From NCBI GenBank assembly GCA_024234055.1, contig JACKOW010000004.1:62001-126000 (forward strand): DNA of 64,000 bases, given 5' to 3'. Shown here piece after piece: positions 17,482 through 25,616 of this stretch. Every line of letters starts with the position of its first letter. Within the stretch, counting starts at the first letter, position 1. The stretch comes from Rhodanobacteraceae bacterium (GTDB lineage: Bacteria > Pseudomonadota > Gammaproteobacteria > Xanthomonadales > SZUA-5). The notes under the pieces are model-generated. The model did no database searches. It was not told where the DNA came from and saw only the letters and a list, made by a program, of their open reading frames with translations. The position numbers were made by a program, and so were the translations under genes.

Positions 17482-17606
17482 GTCCGCAAAGGACGCAAAG
17501 GACGCGAAGATTTCAGAGGTCGGCCGGCTGAGCGCGATCTATGGCGATATCGCCAGCTGACATCATTGATTCGCTCTACTTTGCGTCCTTTGCGTCCTTT
17601 GCGGAA
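17482..17606. repeat. Inverted family-C repeats between sufD and sufS
   Basis: GTCCGCAAAGGACGCAAAGG (17482-17501) and, about 80 bp away, CCTTTGCGTCCTTTGCGG (17587-17604) are complementary and can form a long hairpin. T-rich runs lie just outside both arms (TTTTTT at 17476-17481; AAAATGTTTTT after the right arm). The remaining parts of the 17345-17682 gap show no gene. Confidence 0.75.
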
Positions 17607-17682
17607 AATGTTTTTGATTCAAGCACTTGCGGCATGCTTGGTGAGAGCAGCTTCAGCCGCGACTTGCACGCACCCTCATCGA

Positions 17683-18989
17683 TCAATCCACCAGCCCCTG
17701 CGGCAAATGCACCGCCACGCGCTCGGCCAAGGCCGCGCGCAGCGTCTCATCAGCCACGGCGGACAGCACCTCTCCGCCAAAAGCCAGCGTCAGCATCTGG
17801 CGCGCCAGCGCCATCGGTATGCCGCGCGAACGCAGATAGAACAACGCGCGATCGTCGAGCTGGCCCACGGTGGCACCGTGCGAGCACACCACTTCGTCGG
17901 CCTCGATCACCAGTTCCGGCTTGGTGTCGATCTCGGCATGCGCGGACAACAGCAGATTCGCCGTCTTCAGATGCGCTTCAGTCTGGTCGGCGCCCGGCGC
18001 AACCGTGATCAGACCATCGAAGACCGAGCGCGAACGCGCATTGGCGATCGCCTTCCACACAGTCTCCGACCGCGCAGCGCCTGCCGCATGGGTCAGCGCC
18101 AGCTGGGTGTCATGGTGCTGTCGTCCCTGCAGCGCGACCAATCCGTGGACATGGACGGTGGCGCCGGCAGCCGCCAGCTGCAGCTTGAGATCATGTCGCG
18201 ACCACAGGCCGCCCAGTTCCAGCACCACCAGCGATACCTGCGCTCCATCTGCACAGCGGATCTGGGTCTGCTGCACGGCTTGGGCCTTGGCACCCATGTC
18301 CTGAAGGCGAATCAGCGTCAGTTGAGCCCCCGCTTCCAACTCGATGTCGAACACCACATTGCTGAGCCCAACCGCCTCGTCGCCGCCAAACCAGTGTTCG
18401 ACCAGGGTGATCGCCGCGTTCTTGTGCAGCTTGAGCCGGATGCGCGTTTGCGACAGTCCCAGCGCGTCGTGTTGCAGAGCCAGCCGCCAGATGCCAGCGA
18501 CAGGTCCATCAACCTCGATCTGCAGACTTGCCGGCAAACCCGCTTCGTTGAGCAGGCGGAAGGCATCTGCCGCCGTGCTTCCTGGTAGGAGCGACCTCGT
18601 ATCGCGACCGCCATCTTCGGACCGGGCGTCCGCGGTGACCGCAGCCGCGAGGTCGCGACGCAAGGTCGCTCCTACAGGGGCTGGCTTGCGACGCGAGCTC
18701 GCTCCCGCGGAAAGCGAAACGCCTTGTGGCACGTCAGAAATCAACACCCAGTCGCCCGCCGTCAGCGTTGCCAGGGTTCCGCCGAGGCCCGCCAGTTCGG
18801 GCGCAGCCATGGCTGCAGCATGGCCAGCGACCGGATTCAGCGTCTGCAGGGCGCGCAGCGAGCTGTAGCGCCAGGACTCCGTCTTGGGCGTGGGCAGACC
18901 TGCGGCCACGAATCGGCGTCGTGCTTCAACGGCAGCGGGCTCGGAAGACTCCGGCAGCGCCGCAAGCAGGCGTTCGGCCAGGGCGTCGC

Positions 18990-18993
<4 letters not shown>
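17683..18993 (-). CDS. sufD: Fe-S cluster assembly protein SufD
   Basis: This 436-residue partner of SufB and SufC belongs to the SufBCD scaffold. The N-terminal helical part contains TESWRYSSLRAL (residues 38-49). The C-terminal beta-helix has the family signature ADEVVCSHGATVGQLDDRALFYLRSRGI (given in two parts: ADEVVCSHGATVGQLDD and RALFYLRSRGI), with conserved Cys and His at the SufB interface. Residues about 98-138 (SRRKPAPVG ... DTRSLLPGS) do not look like SufD and are encoded by a family-A palindrome inserted in frame. The start codon overlaps the sufC stop by 4 bp, indicating translational coupling. Confidence 0.93.
18585..18709. repeat. Family-A palindrome inserted in frame within sufD
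   Basis: Left arm GTAGGAGCGACC...ATCGCGACC (18585-18609) and right arm GGTCGCGACGC...GTCGCTCCTAC (18651-18675) are 25 bp each with three mismatches. A related half unit, GGCTTGCGACGCGAGCTCGC, follows to 18709. No stop codon is created in the sufD frame. Confidence 0.85.
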
Positions 18994-19751
<758 letters not shown>

Positions 19752-19802
19752 TGCTGTTGTACCCATCATTCTTGTGTCCTGGATGCAGCTGCATCCGCAA
19801 TC

Positions 19803-19883
19803 GTCACGTAGCCCTGCGGCCAACGTGACCTACAAAACTCGCCACTCGGAAGGTCGTGCTGCTCGAAACGCGAGCTACGTGAC
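19803..19883. repeat. Family-B palindromes between sufB and sufC
   Basis: GTCACGTAGCCCTGCGGCC then CAACGTGACCTAC (19803-19833) form one hairpin-like unit. GCGAGCTACGTGAC (19870-19883) ends a second, degenerate one. They resemble 14702-14782. Confidence 0.65.
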
Positions 19884-19891
19884 ACCAGGGT

Positions 19892-21364
19892 CTAGCCCAC
19901 CGCCCCTTCCAGACTCACTTCCAGCAGCTTCTTGGCTTCCACCGCAAATTCCATCGGCAGTTCCTTGAACACCTGCTTGCAGAAGCCATCGACGATCAGC
20001 GACACCGCATCCTCCTGGCTGATGCCGCGCGACAGGCAGTAGAACAGCTGGTCGTCGGAGATCTTCGAAGTGGTGGCCTCGTGCTCGACGATGGCGCCCG
20101 GATGTTTGACCTCGATGTACGGAAAGGTGTGTGCGCCGCATTGCTTGCCGATCAGCAAACTGTCGCACTGGGTGAAATTGCGCGCGCCGTCGGCATTCTT
20201 CTCGACCTTGACCAGTCCGCGATAGGTGTTCTGACCGCGCCCGGCAGAGATGCCCTTGCTGATGATCTTGCTCTTGGTGCGGGCGCCGATGTGGATCATC
20301 TTGGTGCCGGTATCGGCCTGCTGGCGATGATTGGTCAGCGCCACTGAATAGAATTCGCCGACCGAATCGTCTCCACGCAGCACGCAACTCGGGTACTTCC
20401 AGGTGATGGCCGAACCGGTCTCGACCTGGGTCCAGCTGATCTTGCTGCGATCGCCACGGCAATCACCGCGCTTGGTCACGAAATTGTAAATGCCGCCCTT
20501 GCCGTTCTCGTCGCCCGGATACCAGTTCTGCACGGTCGAATACTTGATCTTGCCGTCGGCCAGCGCGACCAGTTCGACGACGGCCGCATGCAACTGGTTT
20601 TCATCGCGCATGGGCGCGGTGCAACCTTCCAGATAACTGACTTCGGCACCCTCCTCGACCACGATCAGGGTGCGCTCGAACTGCCCGGTATCACGGGCGT
20701 TGATGCGGAAATAGGTGCTGAGCTCCATCGGACAGCGCACGCCCTTGGGCACGAACACGAAGCTGCCATCGGAAAACACGGCCGAGTTCAGCGCCGCGAA
20801 GTAGTTGTCGGAAGTCGGCACCACCGTCCCCAGATACTGGCGAACCAGTTCGGGATGCTCACGCACGGCCTCGGAAAAGGAGCAGAAGATCACGCCTGCA
20901 GCATTCAGTTCCTTCTTGAAAGTGGTGCCTACCGAGACGGAATCAAACACCGCATCCACGGCCACACCGGCCAGCCGCGCGCGCTCGTGCAGCGGCACGC
21001 CCAGCTTGTCGAAGGTCTCAAGCAGCTTGGGATCGACCTCGTCCAGCGATTTGGGCTGATTCTTCTTCGGCGAGGCGAAATAGCTGACCGCCTGAAAATC
21101 GATGGGCTCGATCTTCAGTCGCGCCCAGGATGGCGGGGTCATCGTCAGCCAATGGCGGTAGGCAGCCAGACGCCACTCGGTCATCCACTCCGGCTCTTCC
21201 TTCTTGGCCGAGATCCTGCGCACCACGTCTTCATTGAGACCCGGCGCGAAGATGTCACTCTCGATATCGGTGATGAAGCCATGCTCGTAGGATTTACGCA
21301 CCGCCTCATCGACGGCCGCCATCCCTGCGGAAACCGGCTTGTCCATCACTTCGGTACTGCTCAT
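19892..21364 (-). CDS. sufB: Fe-S cluster assembly protein SufB
   Basis: This 490-residue scaffold subunit carries the nascent Fe-S cluster with SufC and SufD. Family features include YEHGFITDIESDIFAPGL (residues 26-43), EEPEWMTEWRLAAYRHW, VFVPKGVRCPMELSTYFRIN, ERTLIVVEEGAEVSYLEGC with the conserved Cys, GDCRGDRSKISWTQVETGSA, and the C-terminal EHEATTSKISDDQLFYCLSR (a 20-residue part). Length is normal (about 480-495). GGGAG lies 12-16 nt before the ATG. It is the first structural gene of the suf cluster, 186 bp downstream of the Rrf2 regulator. Confidence 0.97.
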   Translation of the reverse strand: MSSTEVMDKPVSAGMAAVDEAVRKSYEHGFITDIESDIFAPGLNEDVVRRISAKKEEPEWMTEWRLAAYRHWLTMTPPSWARLKIEPIDFQAVSYFASPKKNQPKSLDEVDPKLLETFDKLGVPLHERARLAGVAVDAVFDSVSVGTTFKKELNAAGVIFCSFSEAVREHPELVRQYLGTVVPTSDNYFAALNSAVFSDGSFVFVPKGVRCPMELSTYFRINARDTGQFERTLIVVEEGAEVSYLEGCTAPMRDENQLHAAVVELVALADGKIKYSTVQNWYPGDENGKGGIYNFVTKRGDCRGDRSKISWTQVETGSAITWKYPSCVLRGDDSVGEFYSVALTNHRQQADTGTKMIHIGARTKSKIISKGISAGRGQNTYRGLVKVEKNADGARNFTQCDSLLIGKQCGAHTFPYIEVKHPGAIVEHEATTSKISDDQLFYCLSRGISQEDAVSLIVDGFCKQVFKELPMEFAVEAKKLLEVSLEGAVG

Positions 21365-21483
21365 AACCCACTCCCTGATATCTCGTGCAACGCAGGCGCT
21401 TCAACGTTCTGACCGGCCGTGACTGCACTCGACGGCATGCACTCGACTTCGATGTTCTTCCGAATTTTCATGACAGCCTTGTT

Positions 21484-21530
21484 GGCGTCCTTTCTGCTGT
21501 TCCTTCGCGTCCTTCGCCTCCCGCTGTTTT
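21484..21530. repeat. Family-C repeat fragment between sufR and sufB
   Basis: GGCGTCCTTTCTGCTG then TTCCTTCGCGTCCTTCGCC is a degenerate copy of the GCGTCCTTTGCG family in the 186-bp gap. No promoter could be assigned with confidence in this gap. Confidence 0.55.
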
Positions 21531-21550
21531 TCCCCGTCCGCGCGGCGAAG

Positions 21551-22006
21551 TCATACGGTGACGCTCGTCAGCCGCTCGACGCTGACCTTGGGCTGCCATT
21601 GCCGACTGGGTGCTGCCATGTCGACCAGCGTGACCTCGCGGAGCGCACTTTCGACTGCAGCGCTGATCTTGCGCAGATTGCTCGATACGGTGCAAAAGTT
21701 CTCACGACCGCACATGCCGTGGTGAATACTGCACTCGGTCATCCCAAGCGGACCCTCGATGGCCGTAATGATGTCCGCAATGCTGATCTCATTCGCGGGC
21801 CGTGCCAGGCGGTAGCCGCCGGCGGCGCCTCGGGTGGATTGCACCAGCCCCACCTGGGCCAATTGTTTCAACAACTTGGAGACCGTCGGCGACTCCAGCC
21901 GGGTGCGCTCGGCCAAGGCCTGGGCACTGAGCAAGCGGCCTTCTTCATCGGCCAGACAGGCCATCAGCACGGTGGCGTAGTCGGCCAGTTTGGAGAGTCG
22001 GAACAA
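21551..22006 (-). CDS. sufR: Rrf2-family SUF-operon transcriptional regulator
   Basis: This 151-residue protein has an N-terminal winged helix of the Rrf2 family (FRLSKLADYATVLMACLA ... SPTVSKLLKQLAQVGLVQS) and the wing TRGAAGGYRLAR. Three cysteines, Cys92, Cys99 and Cys105 in ECSIHHGMCGRENFC, match the cluster-binding position of IscR-type sensors. Its position at the head of sufBCDS fits the proteobacterial SUF regulator that senses Fe-S status and represses the operon. I infer autoregulation from the palindrome at 22030-22053. The symbol is used in the proteobacterial SUF-regulator sense, not the unrelated cyanobacterial SufR. Confidence 0.88.
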   Translation of the reverse strand: MFRLSKLADYATVLMACLADEEGRLLSAQALAERTRLESPTVSKLLKQLAQVGLVQSTRGAAGGYRLARPANEISIADIITAIEGPLGMTECSIHHGMCGRENFCTVSSNLRKISAAVESALREVTLVDMAAPSRQWQPKVSVERLTSVTV

Positions 22007-22029
22007 GGAGCTTCAGCCTGCGGTGATTC

Positions 22030-22053
22030 ATACAGGACTAAAATAGTACCAAT
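22030..22053 (-). promoter_or_regulatory. Palindromic operator-like site upstream of sufR
   Basis: On the plus strand the site reads ATACAGGACTAAAATAGTAC then CAAT, with a perfect ACTA-AAA-TAGT core (22037-22047). On the sufR strand, TAGTCCTGTAT resembles half of the IscR type-1 consensus (YAGTCRRSTAT). It lies 24-47 bp upstream of the sufR start. Binding is inference. Confidence 0.55.
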
Positions 22054-22089
22054 TGTGTGGAAGGCGCATCAAGGGTTGCACAGATCTGT

Positions 22090-22944
22090 TCAGCCAAGAG
22101 TCGATTGCAGCAGCTCCAGAGCCTCGCGTACCGCGCCCGCGATGTCCTGCGGTCGCTCGGCGACCGTGAGTTCGGCGACCAGCAGTTGCCCCCGGTCTGC
22201 CGCCGCAGCCAACTGGGCACAGAAGTCCAGATGCGCCGCCAGGCCAGCGCTGGCATAGATCCGGGTGGCGACAGTGTGCCGCAATACGCGCGCCAGCACT
22301 TCGGCGCCGCGCAGAGGCCGAATCCCGGCCGCGGCACCCCGTCGCAGCTCAACGAAGGCTGCCAGCGGCAGGGCCAGCGGTGCCTCGGCTGGATATTGCT
22401 CGGCGAGCGAGAGCTTGGGCTGGTGTAGATGCGGCAGCGCCTGCACTTCACCCTCCGGCAAGCGCCGGATGGGCAGCAGATCATCGGACAGCCGTCGCCA
22501 ACCCAGCGTTTGCGCGCTGCGGGCAAAGGTGGACTTGCCCACGCCACTGGGCGCACAGAACAGCAATGCCCTGCCGTCCTCGCACCTCAGGGCACTGGCG
22601 TGCATGACGTAGATCCCTTGATGGGCCAGCGCATGCAGCAGCACCGGTCCTTCCAGGGCCTCGTGCATCAGCGAGGGCGAATCGGCCTCGCGAAGCACCG
22701 CAAAACGCGACATCTCCGCGTCATACCGGTAGGCCCCGAACTGAGCCAGTTCCAGATCGTAGATCGGAGCGGCCTCGGCCACGGCGACCCGCACCGGCGT
22801 CTCGCACAGCTCCGCGGCCAGCGCGGTACTGTACGTCGGCGCGGTGGCAAGCGTGCGACTCAACAACGTCGGGTCATGCCGGAAGCGGTAACCAGCTGCC
22901 GCAATCTCGTGTGGTATGGAAAGAGGCATCGAGCCCAGAGGCAA
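22090..22944 (-). CDS. HPr kinase/phosphorylase-like P-loop protein
   Basis: This 284-residue protein has a Walker A motif FCAPSGVGKSTFARS (residues about 129-143) and a following LSDDLLPI (152-159), where HprK-type proteins have their second acidic motif. Upstream MHASALR (114-120) fits the strand before the P-loop in this family. It lacks the N-terminal domain and the capping-tail signature of true HPr kinase, and no PTS genes are nearby, so HPr is unlikely to be the substrate. HprK-like proteins of this size are often found with peptide-modification or capsule genes; nothing of that kind is next to it except the glycosyltransferases 1.5 kb downstream. Function is not assigned. An in-frame ATG at 22929 is an alternative start. 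Confidence 0.7.
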   Translation of the reverse strand: MPLGSMPLSIPHEIAAAGYRFRHDPTLLSRTLATAPTYSTALAAELCETPVRVAVAEAAPIYDLELAQFGAYRYDAEMSRFAVLREADSPSLMHEALEGPVLLHALAHQGIYVMHASALRCEDGRALLFCAPSGVGKSTFARSAQTLGWRRLSDDLLPIRRLPEGEVQALPHLHQPKLSLAEQYPAEAPLALPLAAFVELRRGAAAGIRPLRGAEVLARVLRHTVATRIYASAGLAAHLDFCAQLAAAADRGQLLVAELTVAERPQDIAGAVREALELLQSTLG

Positions 22945-22999
22945 GCGGCGGGAAGCCCCGAACTCTAGCCGATGCAGGGTTCTGCGACAGAGCCCCTAA

Positions 23000-23749
23000 T
23001 CAGAAATCGCCCCAGTGCGACTGCAAGGCGGCGATGGCCGCCAGGCCGGCGGTTTCCGTGCGCAGCACACGCGGTCCCAGGCGCAGTCGGGTAAAGCCGG
23101 CGCGCTGCAGCATATCGCCCTCGTGCTCGCTGAAGCCGCCTTCCGGCCCAACCGCCAGCAGCGCCCGAGTCGCTTGCGGCAGATCCCGCAGGACCACATC
23201 GCCCTCCGGATCGAGCATCAGGCGCACCGAACCGGCGTCTGCAGCCGGCGCATCGGCCAGCAGCTCGGCCAGCCATGATGGCAAGGCCATGGGCGCGGCC
23301 AACTCCGGCACTCGCGCCCTGCCCGATTGTTCGCAGGCGGAAATCAGCACCTGCCGCCAGTGCGCCATCCTCCGGGCTTCGCGTTCGGCATCGAGCTTGA
23401 CCTCGGTGCGCTCGGTCTGCAGAGGCTGCACCCGCTGCACGCCGAGTTCGGTCGCCTTCTGCAGGACCAGATCCATCTTCTCGCCGCGACACAGGCCCTG
23501 TGCCAGGGTCAGCTGCAAGGGCGAATCCGCCAACGCAGCCAGTTCCGTGCCCACCCGCACTTGCGCGCGCTTGCGCTCGGCCGCGATCAGTTCGGCCGCA
23601 AATTCCCGTCCTCTCCCGTCGAAGAGCTGCAGCCGATCGCCCACCCGCAGGCGCAGCACGCGCGTGATGTGGTTGGACAGATCCTCGCCCAGCGCAAGCT
23701 CCTGATCCGCCGCGAGTTCTGCATCGATATAGCCACGAATGGTGCGCAT
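23000..23749 (-). CDS. rsmE: 16S rRNA (uracil(1498)-N3)-methyltransferase
   Basis: This 249-residue SPOUT-class methyltransferase modifies U1498 of 16S rRNA using S-adenosylmethionine. The N-terminal PUA-like part has NHITRVLRLRVGDRLQLFDG (residues 26-45). The SPOUT knot is indicated by LQKATELGVQRVQPLQTERTE (in part), LLAVGPEGGFSEHE (near 195-208) and the C-terminal LRLGPRVLRTETAGLAAIA, with the typical L-R-x-E-T-A. Length fits the family. It lies between the HprK-like gene and a hairpin that ends the upstream glycosyltransferase gene. Confidence 0.95.
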   Translation of the reverse strand: MRTIRGYIDAELAADQELALGEDLSNHITRVLRLRVGDRLQLFDGRGREFAAELIAAERKRAQVRVGTELAALADSPLQLTLAQGLCRGEKMDLVLQKATELGVQRVQPLQTERTEVKLDAEREARRMAHWRQVLISACEQSGRARVPELAAPMALPSWLAELLADAPAADAGSVRLMLDPEGDVVLRDLPQATRALLAVGPEGGFSEHEGDMLQRAGFTRLRLGPRVLRTETAGLAAIAALQSHWGDF

Positions 23750-23793
23750 GCACAGAGTCCAATCCAGTCCCTTGTTGATCCTGCCTCAGTGCA

Positions 23794-23814
23794 AGCCTGC
23801 CGTCGAGGCAGGCT
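23794..23814 (-). terminator. Hairpin downstream of the double glycosyltransferase gene
   Basis: AGCCTGCC (23794-23801) pairs perfectly with GGCAGGCT (23807-23814) across a 5-nt loop, only 3 bp after the minus-strand stop. The following bases are not T-rich, so termination may be weak. Confidence 0.5.
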
Positions 23815-23816
23815 GA

Positions 23817-25616
23817 TCAGACGGCCCGGCGGCGCCGCAACAGCCAGTTGACCAGCAATCGACCGGGTATGAAGCGCTCCGCCAGCCGCCGCGCCAGATG
23901 CGCGGTGGTCGGTGTCTGGTTCAAGGTGTGCGAGCTGCGCACTTCTTCGATGATCAGCGCGGGCGACAGCGCTGCTCGCATCGCCTGCTGGCGCTCCCGA
24001 GCTGCTCGGTAGGCCTGATCCAGGGCCTCCTGGCGCTGGATCGCCACCTCGCTGCGGGCCGGCACCCGGTACAGTGACGTGGTCTTGTCGACCAGCACGA
24101 AGCGATCCTCCAGCGTGTAGCGCGTCCACAAGTTCCAGTCTTCGAGCTGGTCCATCTCCACATCGAAGCCGCCATGTCGCTCGTACAGACGGCGATGGAA
24201 GAGCACCGTCTGGATCGGCATGAAGTTCTCCAGCCACAGCGTGGCGTGGTTGAACGGCATCTGGAAGCGCAGCAACCAGTCGGTTTCGCGATATCGCAGC
24301 GGCGCTCCGGACTCGACTTCGGTCGGCACTTCCCAGGCGATTCCGTAGACGCCTGGCACCTGCTCGGCCAGCGCCACCGACAGCAGATTCTCGACGTGAT
24401 CGGCGTACAGCAGATCATCGTCATCGAGGAAGTTGAACCACTCGCCGCTGGCCATCGCCAGCGCCAGATTGCCGGCCCGGGCGCGACCCACCGAGGTGCC
24501 GGTGGCGTGGTACTTCAGCCGCGGCGCCAGGTGCGCGAATTCGATGTCGATCATGCGCCGAGCGAGGTCAGGGCCATCTTCGACGACGATGATTTCGATA
24601 TGAGGCCAGGTCTGCCGCTCCACCGAGAGCAAGGCCTCGCGCAGCCATTCAGGACGGCGGTGGGTGCGTATGAGGATAGACACCAGCGGCTGCTGATCGT
24701 GCTCGGGCGCGGTGAAAAAGGCACCCTTGCGACGCAGTTCGAAATCCCAGGCGGCAAAGCGCGGCTGGAAATGCGCGTTGGGCTGGACCCGGCTGCCTCG
24801 AAAATGCGGCAACAGCCGCAAGCTGCGCCATAGATTGCGCAGCAATGCGCGGCGACGCCCTGCAAAGGCCTGGGGTACGCCAATCTCGCGCCACAACAGG
24901 CGGTAGCCCATAAGGAGATCGCGCCAACTGCCGTAGCGCGCCCGCAGCAGCAGATTCGCCAGCGTGCTGCCCGCCAGTTGCTGAGGCTTGACCTCGCCGG
25001 CGTAGCGATAGCTGTCATGAATCACGCAAGCCTGCGCCAGGTAACGCAGCTTCCAGCCCGCCGCGCGCAGGCGCCAGGACAGATCCACGTCTTCGCCATA
25101 GAGAAAAAGATTCGGATCGAAGCCGCCGACCTGTTCGAAAGCCCGACGCCTCAGCAGTACCGCGGCGCCACTGACCCACTCGGTTTCCAGCGTCACCGGG
25201 TGATAGTTCTTCGGGTGTTCATACGGTCGCTGGCGAAATTCCCACGCGGCAGCGTTCTCGTCGCTGGCAGCCTGGGCCAGGATGCGTTCGAGCGATCCGG
25301 GCAAGAGTGCAGTATCCGGATTCAGCAGCAACAGCCAGGGGCTGCGCGCCTGCCGAGCCAGCGCGTTGTTGCCCTGCCCGAATCCAAGATTGCCCTCACT
25401 GACTTCGCAGCGCAGCGAACTGAAGTCCTCGGCAAAGGCCTGTAGCGTCGTGCGGATGGCCGCGCTGGCCTCCTCATCGACACTGTTGTCCCAGATTGAC
25501 ACGTGCCGAGCCACACCGGGTGCGGCCTCACGAATGCTCTGCAGCAGGCGCTGCAGCTGAGTGACATCGCTGCGATAACAAACGATACAGACATCGATGG
25601 CCTTGATCGTATTCAT
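23817..25616 (-). CDS. Bifunctional family-2 glycosyltransferase
   Basis: This 599-residue cytoplasmic protein has two GT-A domains in tandem. The first (about residues 7-220) is rhamnosyltransferase-like: VCIVCYRSDVTQLQRLLQSI, GNLGFGQGNNALARQA, LLLNPDTALLPGSL in place of a classical DXD, and FLYGEDVDLSWRLRAAGW. The second (about 312-500) has VSILIRTHRRPEWLREALLS, GRARAGNLALAMASGEW and FLDDDDLLYADHVENLLSVA with the metal-binding Asp run. Such two-domain enzymes build alternating sugar linkages in cell-surface polysaccharides; the exact sugars cannot be read from sequence. The ATG overlaps the stop of the upstream GT4 gene by 4 bp, so the two are translationally coupled. Confidence 0.88.
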   Translation of the reverse strand: MNTIKAIDVCIVCYRSDVTQLQRLLQSIREAAPGVARHVSIWDNSVDEEASAAIRTTLQAFAEDFSSLRCEVSEGNLGFGQGNNALARQARSPWLLLLNPDTALLPGSLERILAQAASDENAAAWEFRQRPYEHPKNYHPVTLETEWVSGAAVLLRRRAFEQVGGFDPNLFLYGEDVDLSWRLRAAGWKLRYLAQACVIHDSYRYAGEVKPQQLAGSTLANLLLRARYGSWRDLLMGYRLLWREIGVPQAFAGRRRALLRNLWRSLRLLPHFRGSRVQPNAHFQPRFAAWDFELRRKGAFFTAPEHDQQPLVSILIRTHRRPEWLREALLSVERQTWPHIEIIVVEDGPDLARRMIDIEFAHLAPRLKYHATGTSVGRARAGNLALAMASGEWFNFLDDDDLLYADHVENLLSVALAEQVPGVYGIAWEVPTEVESGAPLRYRETDWLLRFQMPFNHATLWLENFMPIQTVLFHRRLYERHGGFDVEMDQLEDWNLWTRYTLEDRFVLVDKTTSLYRVPARSEVAIQRQEALDQAYRAARERQQAMRAALSPALIIEEVRSSHTLNQTPTTAHLARRLAERFIPGRLLVNWLLRRRRAV

